A DNA stretch of 64,000 nucleotides from Legionella_C sp048541585 (GCF_048541585.1 NZ_CP183303.1:310001-374000); one strand, 5' to 3'; counted from the first letter of the stretch, positions 1-9,800 are shown. The notes: a model not told the origin generated them from the sequence alone. Numbers and translations are program-made.

Positions 1-1089
1 ATTACTAAATATTTCAATACAGAACTTGCTCGTATTGTAGTGAACAATGCAATGGATATCCATGCTGGACGAGCTATTGTTACCGGTCCACGTAATTACC
101 TTATGAATCATTACATAAGTTTGCCAATCTCTATTACGGTGGAAGGCGCTAATATCATGTCCAGAAATTTACTTATTTTTGGTCAAGGCTCAATGGCATG
201 CCATCCTTTTGTACGCGAAGAATTTTATGCTATTTCCAATAATAATAAAGAAGCTTTTGATAACTTAATTTGGCGACATATTTATTATTTCTTGCGTAAT
301 TTTGCAAAAACAATTTGTTCGGCTTGGACTGGAGGCCTTTTTATTAGTGCGCCTGCAAGCCCTTTAAAGAGAGAATACAAATATTTAGCACGACTTAGTC
401 ATGCTTTTGCTTGGTTAGCAGATTTGTCTTTAATTTATTTAGGTGGTGATTTAAAACGAAAAGAGCGGCTTTCAGCACGATTAGCTGACGCTATGTCTTA
501 TCTATACATGGCAATGGCATCTTTACGATTTTATAATCATTATAATCAACAGGCTGATTTAGAATTACATGCTAGATGGGCAATAACATATTGCTTATTC
601 AATGCTCAGAAAGCTATGTTATTGTTTTGCGATAACTTTCCTTCCCGATTCTTAGGCGGCATAATGCGCTTTTTTGCTTTTCCCCTCGGGGCATCTATTG
701 CCTATCCACGCGATTATCTTGATCACCGCTTAGCAAGGTTAATGAGTAAAAATAATACCTATCGTGATATTTTAAAAAAATGGCTGTACTTAAGTGGTGA
801 CTCTACACAAGCAGTCGACAAAATGGAAAATACCCTGCAACTTATTTTAGCTAATGCCGATATTTATGCGAAAGTAAGTGACTTAAAACGTTATTCATTT
901 GGCAATTTAAAAGAAAAATTAGCTGAAAAAGTGAGTGCAGGTGCGTTGTCTCAAGAAGAGATGGACGCTATAGTCGCTGTTGAGCGAGCAAGATGGGATG
1001 CTATTTTGGTTGATGAGTTCAAATTTGATTCTATGAAATCTAAAACTTTTAATTCAGTTACTGATTCGTTACGTAATCCTCTCGATTAA
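1..1089 (+). CDS. fadE: Acyl-CoA dehydrogenase FadE, C-terminal part (5' end outside window)
   Basis: The reading frame is open from base 1, so the gene starts before the window; about 362 residues are visible. FadE catalyses the first, FAD-dependent step of fatty-acid beta-oxidation, acyl-CoA to trans-2-enoyl-CoA. The segment around 'GRAIVTGPRNYL' followed by 'ITVEGANIMSRNLLIFGQG' matches the E. coli FadE core ('TVEGANILTRSMMIFGQG'), and the long helical extension after it (about 250 residues) is characteristic of the large 80-kDa FadE subclass rather than the 380-residue acyl-CoA dehydrogenases. The gene ends at TAA with no clear terminator behind it. Family is secure; the substrate range cannot be read from this part. 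Confidence 0.9.
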   Translation: MTKYFNTELARIVVNNAMDIHAGRAIVTGPRNYLMNHYISLPISITVEGANIMSRNLLIFGQGSMACHPFVREEFYAISNNNKEAFDNLIWRHIYYFLRNFAKTICSAWTGGLFISAPASPLKREYKYLARLSHAFAWLADLSLIYLGGDLKRKERLSARLADAMSYLYMAMASLRFYNHYNQQADLELHARWAITYCLFNAQKAMLLFCDNFPSRFLGGIMRFFAFPLGASIAYPRDYLDHRLARLMSKNNTYRDILKKWLYLSGDSTQAVDKMENTLQLILANADIYAKVSDLKRYSFGNLKEKLAEKVSAGALSQEEMDAIVAVERARWDAILVDEFKFDSMKSKTFNSVTDSLRNPLD

Positions 1090-1241
1090 TTTACAGTCTC
1101 TTAACAGCTATACTTCTAATAAGGTGTCTAATTGTGGGCACCATTTTGTTATAATGTTGAAATCAAACTTTAAAGATTGCTAATTTTGTTCATTCATATA
1201 GCAATTTAAAAATTAGACAAAATTTTTAATGGGTAATTAAC

Positions 1242-2063
1242 ATGAGTGCTATTATTCCTGCACCTAATAAAGATGCTATATTAAAAGCTCTTGAAGTGGC
1301 TAGTTTAACGCCAGAAGCGGCTGCTTATTTGTATAAGCGTTTATCTGATACTTTAAGTAAAGTAAATATTGAGGCAAGTGATGAGGTGATAAAGCGGGTT
1401 GGAAAATTTGTAAAAGATGTAAATTACAGATTTGATAATCGTGCTGATTCTTGGGGAGGCAACCTTAAAGCAATTAGAACTGATTTTCAAAATGCTCAGT
1501 ATAATCATGGTATTTCTAGTCTAAAAGATGTTAGTTCAACGTTAACAGATGGCAATATAAAAATGGATTTTGCTATCAATGATGAGGCGCAATTACTCCG
1601 TGCATTTTCAATAGATGGTCAGCCATTAGACGCGCAAACAGCAACCGCACTTGATAATTTGTTTAATGCTTGGCTAGCTGAGAACGAAATGGTTAGCAAA
1701 GATAGTGTTATTTATGAGTCAGAAGCGGACGGTCATACTAAAGTAGATAAAAATGGAAAGGCCATTAAGGCAGATGCAGAACGTGTAAGGCAGTTAATTG
1801 CTGACAGAGATCAAGGTTTTGGTCAATATTTAACTGATAAGTTACAAAGACATGTTGATGATAAAAACCTAACTGCTTCTGTTCAGAGGCATAATTATCC
1901 TGCTCAACCACAAGCACAGACTGACGCTCAACCTACAGCACCAACAAGATCTGCAGCGCCGGAAACTGTTAGTCCAGTAGCGACTACAGAACCAACTGCA
2001 ACAACGCCAACGGTTGAACCAGGTGGTCCAGATGAAACTATCCCAACAACGCCTAATGTTTAA
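1242..2063 (+). CDS. Hypothetical protein with Pro/Thr/Ala-rich C-terminal tail
   Basis: 273 residues, not recognised. The ATG follows a weak GGGTAA ribosome site, and a TATAAT-like box lies at 1150-1155 with a poor -35. There is no signal peptide and no membrane segment. Residues 1-220 are charged and probably helical ('TPEAAAYLYKRLSDTLSKVN' near the start). From about residue 220 the chain becomes a low-complexity tail rich in Pro, Thr, Ala and Gln, ending 'PDETIPTTPNV'. Such a soluble protein with a disordered, Glu/Ser/Thr-containing C-terminus would be compatible with a Dot/Icm substrate in a Legionella-like host, but that is only a guess. It stands alone between fadE and the convergent murU. 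Confidence 0.7.
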   Translation: MSAIIPAPNKDAILKALEVASLTPEAAAYLYKRLSDTLSKVNIEASDEVIKRVGKFVKDVNYRFDNRADSWGGNLKAIRTDFQNAQYNHGISSLKDVSSTLTDGNIKMDFAINDEAQLLRAFSIDGQPLDAQTATALDNLFNAWLAENEMVSKDSVIYESEADGHTKVDKNGKAIKADAERVRQLIADRDQGFGQYLTDKLQRHVDDKNLTASVQRHNYPAQPQAQTDAQPTAPTRSAAPETVSPVATTEPTATTPTVEPGGPDETIPTTPNV

Positions 2064-2110
2064 ATTAAGAAATTTGCTTAGTTGCTTAAGTAGCAATTAA
2101 GCAACCAAAC

Positions 2111-2764
2111 TTATAACTCTTCCTTAAGGCAGCTTAGTCGTTCAGGCGAGCCTATATCAAGCCATGTCCCTTCGTAAATTAAGCCGCTAGCCTTTTGTTG
2201 CTCAGCTAATTGGCGTACCAAGGGCGTTACAGAATAACGACCAGTAGAGCAGGTAATAAATGCATCTGGATGATAACAAGTAATGCCAGCAAAAGTGTAG
2301 ATGCGTTCATTGGTCAATATAGTGTCATTTAAATTATAATCCCCTTTAATATTATGTGCTGGGTTGGCAACTAAAACGACATGAGCTAAAAAATTAGGTA
2401 AGCAATTTAGCGAAGCAAAATCAAAATCTGTATAAACATCAGCATTAACTACCAAAAAAGGCTCATTGCCCAGCAAAGGAAGTGCATTAAAGATACCTCC
2501 GCCAGTCTCTAAGCCACCTGGAGGCTCAGGCGAGTAAAAAATATCAACGTTCCATCGGTTACCATTACCTAAATAGCGACGTATTTGATCACCTAAATAG
2601 GCATGATTAATAATAATACGCTTAAAGCCTGAGCAAGCTAGTTTATAGATGTGGTGCTCTATGAGTGGTTTACCCCGCACTAAGCACATGGCTTTCGGAA
2701 AAAAATTGGTTATCGGTTTAAGGCGTTCACCTCGACCTGCCGCTAAAATCATTGCAGTATGCAT
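2111..2764 (-). CDS. murU: N-acetylmuramate alpha-1-phosphate uridylyltransferase MurU
   Basis: 217 residues, close to the roughly 223 of Pseudomonas MurU. The N-terminal nucleotidyltransferase signature 'AAGRGERLKPITNFFPKAM' (residues 8-26) binds the nucleotide; 'VVNADVYTDFD' carries the metal-binding Asp; 'WLDIGSPERL' near the end is the typical C-terminal motif of this subgroup. MurU converts MurNAc-1-phosphate and UTP to UDP-MurNAc, so that recovered cell-wall sugar re-enters peptidoglycan synthesis and bypasses the fosfomycin-sensitive MurA step. Its start overlaps the end of amgK by 16 bases, so the two are translated from one message. The pairing with AmgK makes MurU far more likely than a generic sugar-phosphate nucleotidyltransferase. 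Confidence 0.88.
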   Translation of the reverse strand: MHTAMILAAGRGERLKPITNFFPKAMCLVRGKPLIEHHIYKLACSGFKRIIINHAYLGDQIRRYLGNGNRWNVDIFYSPEPPGGLETGGGIFNALPLLGNEPFLVVNADVYTDFDFASLNCLPNFLAHVVLVANPAHNIKGDYNLNDTILTNERIYTFAGITCYHPDAFITCSTGRYSVTPLVRQLAEQQKASGLIYEGTWLDIGSPERLSCLKEEL

Positions 2765-3744
2765 GGCAGCTTAACTCTTGTTTGTAAAAAATGATAAAAC
2801 GATTTTAATTCTTCATAATCTTCAGCACAGGCTGTAACATAATGTAATGTAAGTGGTAAATCGTGTAAATAACTAGGTTTGTTATCACGTAGATGCAGTC
2901 GGCAAAAAATACCTAATACTTTTAAATGCCGCTGTAATCCGCATAAATCAAAGGCGCGTAAGAAGTCTGAAAAGCTCCACTGTTTTGTATAAGGTGAGTA
3001 TTCATAAAAAATTAATAACCAGCGTAAGATTTGTTCGCGTGGCCACTGAATGTAACAATCTTTAAGCAAAGATACTAAGTCATATGTCACAGGCCCAATC
3101 ATGGCGTCTTGAAAATCAATAAGGGCAAGTTGATGATTAAACTCTGCCCCAGAAAGCATAATATTTCGTGAGTGGTAATCACGGTGTATCACTACTTTTG
3201 GTTGTTTTTCAATTTCAGCGATTAACCAGTTAAAAGTAGTCTGAATTAAATTTTTTTCTTTTGAACTAAGTTTTAGCTTTAAATAAGCATCTAAAAACCA
3301 TTGTCTAAAGAGGTTCAATTCATTTTGCATAAATTGTTTGTCAAACCTAGGAAAAGGATAACCATTTTCTAATGGACATTGTTGTATTTTTAGTAATACT
3401 TTAATAGCAGTGGTATATAAATTATCGGTATTTTCAACAGTTAAATGATGTAGGAGCAAAGTATCACCAAAATCATCTAAAAGCGCAAATCCTTCTAATT
3501 CATTGACAGCATACACTTTCGGTGTTAGTAATCCATGAGTACGAAAAAAACCAGCAATTTCAATAAATGGTTTTAAGGCTTCTTGCTGCGGAGGTGCATC
3601 CATAACAATGCGGCTTATATCTTGAAAAATTAAACGATAATATTTTCTAAAGCTAGCATCACCAGCTAAGAGGTTTAAAGAAAAATCAGTTGAATCAAGG
3701 GTTTGTATTAACCAATTGTGCAGTGCGTTTTGGCGTTTATGCAT
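2749..3744 (-). CDS. amgK: N-acetylmuramate/N-acetylglucosamine kinase AmgK
   Basis: 331 residues of the aminoglycoside-phosphotransferase fold. The catalytic loop 'VVIHRDYHSRNIMLS' holds the Brenner-type H-x-D with the following Asn, and 'LALIDFQDAMIGPVTYDLVS' holds the metal-binding Asp; both are nearly diagnostic of AmgK. AmgK phosphorylates the anomeric carbon of MurNAc and GlcNAc, feeding MurU. It is divergent from lptD, with 89 bases from its start to the chosen lptD start, an arrangement also known in Pseudomonas. The ATG at 3744 gives a normal N-terminus ('MHKRQNALHNWL'). Confidence 0.88.
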   Translation of the reverse strand: MHKRQNALHNWLIQTLDSTDFSLNLLAGDASFRKYYRLIFQDISRIVMDAPPQQEALKPFIEIAGFFRTHGLLTPKVYAVNELEGFALLDDFGDTLLLHHLTVENTDNLYTTAIKVLLKIQQCPLENGYPFPRFDKQFMQNELNLFRQWFLDAYLKLKLSSKEKNLIQTTFNWLIAEIEKQPKVVIHRDYHSRNIMLSGAEFNHQLALIDFQDAMIGPVTYDLVSLLKDCYIQWPREQILRWLLIFYEYSPYTKQWSFSDFLRAFDLCGLQRHLKVLGIFCRLHLRDNKPSYLHDLPLTLHYVTACAEDYEELKSFYHFLQTRVKLPCILQ

Positions 3745-3833
3745 GTTATACTCCCTAACCTTTTGCTTAGAAGGGTAATTTGTGAAACTAATAAACTGTG
3801 AAGCACTTTGTGCTTATAGGGTACTTTACTAAT

Positions 3834-6394
3834 ATGACTATTGCTCTTAAGTTTACCCTTTTAGGAACGACGAGAAAGAAAATAAATTGTATTCTTTTTA
3901 CTGTTGTTTTTATAGGGATTTTAATTTTAGTTAGTTTCTATTTCAAAGCGGCTAGCGCTTCAGAAATATTAATAGAGCCTATCCAAGCTTGTGTTTTACC
4001 GCGAGATACTTATCTAAATAGTGTTATTAGAGCAAATTTTGCTTCTTGCCTTGGTTGGCAAGAAGGACCCTCTTATACTAGATGTCAAGGAGCTTATTTA
4101 CCTCTAGAAGTGCAGCCATTAGCGCGCGAGGATGAAGTCCAAATTTTTGCCAATCAGATGTCGCTTTATAATGAAGGTCGTTCTAGCTTAAAAGGTAATA
4201 TAGAGGTAAGGCAAACAAATAGAGTGCTTAATGCGCAAACGGCCTATATTTATCGAGACCCGAAAACTAATCAAGTTACAAGTATTGAATTACTGGGGGC
4301 AGTAAAATATTTAGAGCCTGGCCGATTAATGATTGCAAAAAAAGTCACAATTAATCCGCAAGCTAAATCTGGAACAGCAGAAGACGTATTGTATCGTTTT
4401 AATTCAAGTCGACGAGGTGCAGCGTTGCCAGCTTGGGGACGCGCTGGTTTAATCGAACGCTTCCCGAATAAAGATTATTATTTGGAGAAAGCAACTTATA
4501 GCACTTGTGCACCGCAAGATAATGCCTGGCATCTTGAAGCTGCAAAAATTAATCTAGATGATGCTAATTCTGTTGGGGTAGCACGCCATGCTCGTTTACT
4601 AATTGGTGATGTTCCTGTTCTTTACACACCATATATAAGTTTTCCAACCTCGAAAGAACGAAAATCAGGATTTTTATGGCCAACTTTCGGTAGTTCTAAT
4701 ATAGGTGGTTTTGACTTTTTGCTTCCATACTACTGGAATATTGCTCCCAATTATGACACCACATTTTACCCGCATCTCTATACTAAGCGAGGTCTAATGA
4801 TTGGTGAACAATTTCGTTACCTAACATCAAGCTCTGTTGGACAAATTTATGCGAGTTTTTTACCACGTGACCGAGCTTATGCAAATTTCATCCATGATAA
4901 CGAATTCGAATTTCCTCAGTTACGTGGTTCATCTTTAGATAGATGGTCATTACAATTTCAAGATACTACTTATTTTACGCCAAACTTACGATTGCGTATT
5001 AATGTTCAACAAGTTTCTGATGATTATTATTTACAAGATTTTAGTAATAACTTAGCTCTTTCAACAGAAAGACAATTAGTGCGCGAAGGTGAGTTAGCTT
5101 ACACATTAGATAACTGGTTTTTTCGTAGTTTTGTCCAATCTTATCAAACCCTGCAGCCAATCAATTTAACGCCAGTGAGTGATATTTATCAACGGCTACC
5201 ACAACTGTTAGCACGTGGATTTTACGATGACTTACCTTTAAATGGCAATCTTACTTTATTTGGCCAATATGATAACTTTCGTTGGCCAAATAGCTTAATT
5301 ACCGTACCAGAAGGACCGCGTTATTATTTAAATCCTGTTTTATCTTTACCGCAGTCAAGGCCGTGGGGATATATAACACCTAATGTCGAATTAGTACAAA
5401 ATTTTTATGATGTTAGGCATAATGCTCCATTTTTAACAAACGCTCACTATAGTAATACTATTCCACGTTATTATTTGGATGGTGGTTTATTTTTTGATAG
5501 GCCAATTCAATTAATGGGTGAAGGGCTCAATCAATCATTAGAACCACGCCTTTTTTATTTGTATGTGCCTTATCATAATCAAAGCAAGATCCCTGTTTAT
5601 GATTCCGCTTATACTATTTTTAATTTTGACCAGTTATTTCGTGTGAATCGATTCTCAGGCTTTGATCGTATTAGTGATGCAAATCAATTATCTTATGCAG
5701 TTACAACTCGTCTAATTTCTGATGTTACGGGCACAGAAAGGGCGCGTTTTTCAATAGGCCAAAGTTATTACTTTTCGGATCGCCGTGTTCAATTGTGTCA
5801 TAGCGTGTTTGAACATTGTTATGATAGCCCTTTGGCTTTAGGGTATGTTTCGCCATTCCAGAATTTATCGCCTATAGCATCACGCCTTTCATATAATTTT
5901 AATCCAGCGTTAACTATAGTCGGCGATTATGTATGGGATGTTAATACTCACTCTACAAATAACGGTCATATTGATTTAAATTATCAACAGGACCAAATCA
6001 AATAATAAATATAGGTTATACCTATTTAGTTAATGGCGATATTACATATATTAATAACGACGTAGATGTTAATCCTTTGCATCAAGTTACATTTTCTTAC
6101 GCTTGGCCATTTAATGATAAATGGAGCACGCTTGGTGCTTATAATTTTAATATTAGTAAAGGTTATGAGATGATGTCTTTTCTAGGAGTACAGTATGATA
6201 GTTGTTGTTGGGCTGCAAGGTTAATTGGTGGTAGAACTTTTCAAAGCTTAAGTCCACTAAGTGATTCGCCACGTTATAACAATAGTATTTATTTCCAAGT
6301 CTTATTAAAGGGCCTTGGTTCTGTAGGAAATAGTACACCTACTAGTATTCTTCGCACCTTTTTACCCGGTTATGTAGATAGTTTTCATCGCTAA
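3834..6394 (+). pseudogene. lptD: LPS-assembly protein LptD, interrupted by a -1 frameshift near base 5993
   Basis: LptD is the outer-membrane beta-barrel that, with LptE, inserts LPS into the outer leaflet. The first frame (from ATG 3834, or GTG 3798) encodes a signal-anchor, the LptA-like N-domain ('LYNEGRSSLKGNIEVRQTNR') and most of the barrel, then stops at 6003-6005. The second frame resumes exactly where homology should continue: 'NYQQD' in frame one joins 'PNQIINIGYTYL' in frame two, which implies one lost base (GACCAA for GACCCAA). The joined product is about 853 residues, a normal length. The downstream part carries the paired Cys of 'YDSCCW', which E. coli LptD needs for its essential disulfides. 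Sequencing error is quite possible because lptD is normally essential. Confidence 0.85.
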
Positions 6395-6503
6395 TTTTTT
6401 AGGGTATAACGTTGCTAAGAATTTATGACTTTAAAGTCAATTTGCTTGTATTTTGGGTATAAATCACCTAAATTGCCGCTCTAAAAAAAATGAGGAATAT
6501 CGC

Positions 6504-7784
6504 ATGTTAAAGCGTATTGCATTTTTGCTATTGATTTTACCTGCATTTGCGTTTGCTGAACCTTTAGATCGGGTCATCGCAATAGTAAATGATAGTGTTA
6601 TTACCGCCAGTGAATTAAATAATCAGGTTAGAGCCATACGTCAGCAGATGCTTGCTAAAAAAGTGGAGCCTCCTTCAGAGAACGTTCTAAAAAAGCAAGT
6701 TTTGCAACATCTAATTGATACTGACCTGCAACTACAATTAGCGAAACAACATAATATTACTGTTGATAATACTGACTTAAATGACGCTATCAACAAGATT
6801 GCTGAGCAAAATAAATTGACTTTATCGCAATTAAGGGAAGCTGTGCAGCACCAAGGTTTAACTTGGCAAAGTTATCGAGAGAGTCTTCGTAAAGAAATTA
6901 TTATGGCTCGTCTACAGCAAAAAGCAGTTGGTAAAGATATAAAAATTACACCCGAACAAGTTGAAAATTACTTAAAATCAGGGGCTTACCAGGATAAGAC
7001 TAAATTTACTTACCATTTACAAAATATGGTTATTCCTTTATCAGAGGAACCAACACCGCAAGAACTTAAAAACGCACAGCAAAAAGCGAATGATGTGTTA
7101 GCTAAATTACGTAAAGGTGCCGATTTCAATCAAGTTGCTTCCGCAGAATCAACGGACGGTTTCATTTTAGAAAGTAATGATTTAGGAGATAGGTATTTAG
7201 CACAACTACCTGAACTTTTTGCTAAAGAAATTATAAAAATGAAAGCTGGACAAATTGCAGGACCCTTACGTGCAGGTAATGGCTATCAAATTATTAAACT
7301 AGTGGCGATTGGTGGTAATAATGAAAGACATGAGGTAGTAAAAACACATGTCCGCCATATTTTAATAAAGCCTGACACAAATATGACCGCAGAAGAAGCA
7401 AAGCGCCAAGTGCACAATCTTTACCAGCAGTTAAAGTCTGGAAAAGATTTTGCAGAGATGGCTAAGCAATATTCGCTAGATATAAACAGCGCGACTAAAG
7501 GTGGTGATCTTGGTTGGGTTACGGCAGGTGAACTAGTCCCGCAATTTGAAAAGGCGATGGACTCTTTACCTCTTCATAAAATTAGTAAACCTGTTAAATC
7601 CATGTTTGGCTGGCATATCATTGAAGTATTAGAGCGTAAGCGTGTTGATGACTCTGCTACTTTTCAACGCCAACAAGTAACACAATTTCTACAGCAACGT
7701 AAATTTAGTGAAGCAGTACAAAATTGGCAGCAACATTTACGAACTAATGCTTATGTTAAGATTATGGATAAGGAATTAGCATGA
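6504..7784 (+). CDS. surA: Periplasmic chaperone and peptidyl-prolyl isomerase SurA
   Basis: 426 residues from ATG 6504, chosen because GAGGA lies just upstream and a clean signal peptide follows (cleavage after 'LPAFAFA'); an earlier in-frame start at 6453 would spoil it. SurA escorts unfolded outer-membrane proteins, LptD among them, through the periplasm to the Bam complex. Order of parts: N-terminal chaperone domain ('DRVIAIVNDSVITASELNNQ'), a first, degenerate parvulin domain, then a canonical parvulin domain ('VRHILIKPD', 'GGDLGWVTAGELVPQFE', 'FGWHIIEVLE') and a short C-terminal helix. The stop overlaps the pdxA start as ATGA. Placement after lptD is conserved in gammaproteobacteria. 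Confidence 0.95.
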   Translation: MLKRIAFLLLILPAFAFAEPLDRVIAIVNDSVITASELNNQVRAIRQQMLAKKVEPPSENVLKKQVLQHLIDTDLQLQLAKQHNITVDNTDLNDAINKIAEQNKLTLSQLREAVQHQGLTWQSYRESLRKEIIMARLQQKAVGKDIKITPEQVENYLKSGAYQDKTKFTYHLQNMVIPLSEEPTPQELKNAQQKANDVLAKLRKGADFNQVASAESTDGFILESNDLGDRYLAQLPELFAKEIIKMKAGQIAGPLRAGNGYQIIKLVAIGGNNERHEVVKTHVRHILIKPDTNMTAEEAKRQVHNLYQQLKSGKDFAEMAKQYSLDINSATKGGDLGWVTAGELVPQFEKAMDSLPLHKISKPVKSMFGWHIIEVLERKRVDDSATFQRQQVTQFLQQRKFSEAVQNWQQHLRTNAYVKIMDKELA

Positions 7785-8767
7785 TAAAGCCGCTGTTAAT
7801 AAGCAGTGGCGAACCAGCAGGAGTAGGACCAGATCTCTGTCTTGCTCTTGCTGGCCTTAATTATCCTGTGGTTATTTTAGCCGATAAAGCAGTGTTACAG
7901 GCCCGGGCACAAGAACTTCATTTAGAAATAAATTTTTTTGATTATCAACGCGATTATGACTTTACCGGGAAATCCAATAGCTTAGCTGTCCTTTCTGTAC
8001 CGTGTAATTATGCAGTTGAAGCTGGAAAATTAAATCCCCTTAATGCTGATTACGTTATTCGTATGCTAAGTATAGGAGTTGAAGCTTGTTTAAGGGGAGA
8101 ATTTTCTGCCCTAGTTACAGCGCCAGTGCATAAAGCGGTAATCAATGAGGCAGGCATTCCTTTTACAGGTCATACTGAATTTTTAGCTCATTATTGTAAG
8201 ACTGATACAGTCGTTATGATGCTAGCTTGTGATACCATGAAAGTCGCCTTAGTAACGACCCATTTACCTCTTAAAGAAGTTCCTCATACAATAACTAAAT
8301 CCTTGCTTAGTAAGGTGCTTCAACAGCTACAGCAATCTTTAAGACAAGATTTTGGTATTAAAAATCCACGCATTTGGGTAGCAGGATTAAATCCACATGC
8401 TGGTGAAGGTGGTTATTTAGGTCGAGAAGAATTAGATATTATTATTCCAACTTTGAATTTATTAAGAGAGCAGGGCATGGATGTACAAGGTCCTTTTCCA
8501 GCAGATACATTGTTTCTGCCTCAGAATACAGAAAAAGTGGATGCTTTTTTAGCTATGTATCATGATCAGGGTTTACCCGTATTGAAATTCGCTGGATTCA
8601 GCCAGGCTGTAAATATTACTTTAGGTTTACCTATTATTCGTACTTCAGTTGATCATGGTACAGCATTAGAATTAGCAGGGACGGGCCAAGCTGAAGCCAG
8701 TAGTTTAATTGCGGCTGTTAAAACAGCGTTATTTATGTCAGAAAAGAGAGCTGGTACCTATGCCTAA
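7781..8767 (+). CDS. pdxA: 4-hydroxythreonine-4-phosphate dehydrogenase PdxA
   Basis: 328 residues, the family length. PdxA oxidises 4-phosphohydroxy-L-threonine with NAD+ on the way to pyridoxal 5'-phosphate. Visible motifs: 'SGEPAGVGPDL' at the start, 'VTAPVHKAVINEAGIPFTGH', the metal-binding His segments 'GLNPHAGEGGYLG' and 'MYHDQGLPVLKF', and 'IRTSVDHGTALELAGTG'. Translation is coupled on both sides: its ATG shares ATGA with the surA stop, and its last eight bases overlap the folA start. The lptD-surA-pdxA order is ancestral; folA occupies the place where ksgA usually follows. Confidence 0.95.
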   Translation: MIKPLLISSGEPAGVGPDLCLALAGLNYPVVILADKAVLQARAQELHLEINFFDYQRDYDFTGKSNSLAVLSVPCNYAVEAGKLNPLNADYVIRMLSIGVEACLRGEFSALVTAPVHKAVINEAGIPFTGHTEFLAHYCKTDTVVMMLACDTMKVALVTTHLPLKEVPHTITKSLLSKVLQQLQQSLRQDFGIKNPRIWVAGLNPHAGEGGYLGREELDIIIPTLNLLREQGMDVQGPFPADTLFLPQNTEKVDAFLAMYHDQGLPVLKFAGFSQAVNITLGLPIIRTSVDHGTALELAGTGQAEASSLIAAVKTALFMSEKRAGTYA

Positions 8768-9256
8768 ATTTAGTTTAGTTGCTGCAGTAGATGAGAATTA
8801 CGGTTTAGGTATAGATAATCAATTGCTTTGTCATTTGCCAGCTGATTTAAAACATTTTAAACAATTGACAATGGGTAAACCAATAATTATGGGTAGAAAG
8901 ACTTATCAGTCAATAGGTAAACCTCTACCTGGACGCCAAAATATAGTACTAACTAAAAAATCTGTACCAATTGAAGGGGTTGATTTGTTTGTTCAATAGA
9001 AGAGGCACTTAAATTAGTTAATGACAAAGTTGAAGTAATGATAATTGGTGGCGAGGCCGTTTTTACACAATTTTTGCCTTTTGCTAGTCAAATATATTTA
9101 ACAGTCATTCATCAGCAATTTGCTGCTGATGTTTATTTCCCTAAATTAAATCAAGCGGATTGGCATTGCATCGCCTCACAATACCAGCCGCATGATGAAA
9201 AAAATTTATATGATATGACTTTTTATCAATATCAACGACTTAACGATGTTCAGTAA
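8760..9256 (+). pseudogene. folA: Dihydrofolate reductase FolA, interrupted by a -1 frameshift near base 8992
   Basis: DHFR reduces dihydrofolate to tetrahydrofolate with NADPH and is the target of trimethoprim. The first frame gives 'MPKFSLVAAVDENYGLGIDN', 'LPADLKHFKQLTMGKPIIMG' and 'GKPLPGRQNIVLTKK', then stops at 8997-8999. The second frame continues as 'SIEEALKLVNDKVEVMIIGG' and 'AVFTQFLP', the expected C-terminal half. One missing T (GTTCAATAG for GTTTCAATAG) restores a single 165-residue enzyme, the normal DHFR size. The start overlaps pdxA by eight bases and the 3' end overlaps the convergent DM9 gene by 17. As with lptD, a sequencing error is as likely as real loss. Confidence 0.88.
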
Positions 9257-9800
9257 TAACAACCTGGCTTCCGCCATGCCCATGTGTACTATTGTTAGAA
9301 TGGCCATGATTATATTGATTTATTCTATCGTTTCCTAATATTCGGAAAGTATTTAAAATAATTTCTTGACCTGCATATGAGATATTGCAACGATTATAAC
9401 CTGGCCAAGTTTTACCTGGTTGTTTGCTTCCTCTATAGAATGCTTGACACAAAAATAAAGGATTTCCGTTGGTATCTCGTCCTATTTTAACTGCATTTCT
9501 AGTACCTTTTTGCCAAGAAGTATTATCAAAGAGTTCGCGAGGCGGTACTTTAAAGTCATTAACTATATATTCTTTACCGCCGTAAGCTACATTGCAGCGG
9601 CCATAGCCAACCCAAGTTTTACCAGGTTGAATACTATTAGAGAATTTTGCAAGACATAGATATAAAGCTTTTCCATCTGTATCTGTACCAATTCTAACTG
9701 CTTGGTCTAAAAGACGATCGGCATGACCGTGAACATATACATTATTGGCCCAGCCTACTTGTATGCCTAATGTAAGCAATAAAATAGAAAGTTTTCGCAT
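9240..9800 (-). CDS. Secreted protein with two DM9-like (DUF3421) repeats and a His-rich tail
   Basis: 186 residues with a clear signal peptide ('MRKLSILLLTLGIQVGWA'). Two homologous segments follow, about residues 33-85 and 103-155, each with the pattern G-D-x-G-x-x-L-[YF]-L-C ... PGKTW-x-GY-x-RCN-[VI]-[SA]Y-[GA]-G-x-E, the signature of DM9 repeats, which in animals bind mannose-type sugars. Each repeat has a pair of Cys that could form a disulfide in the periplasm or outside. The C-terminus is rich in His, Gly and Asn ('YNHGHSNNSTHGHGG'), suggesting metal binding. Function unknown; a sugar-binding exported protein is a reasonable guess. It is a single gene, convergent with folA. Confidence 0.75.
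   Translation of the reverse strand: MRKLSILLLTLGIQVGWANNVYVHGHADRLLDQAVRIGTDTDGKALYLCLAKFSNSIQPGKTWVGYGRCNVAYGGKEYIVNDFKVPPRELFDNTSWQKGTRNAVKIGRDTNGNPLFLCQAFYRGSKQPGKTWPGYNRCNISYAGQEIILNTFRILGNDRINQYNHGHSNNSTHGHGGSQVVITEHR

Noticed and set aside
6153..6338. Minus-strand open frame inside lptD
   Set aside because: It is antisense to the conserved LptD C-terminal region, with no ribosome site.
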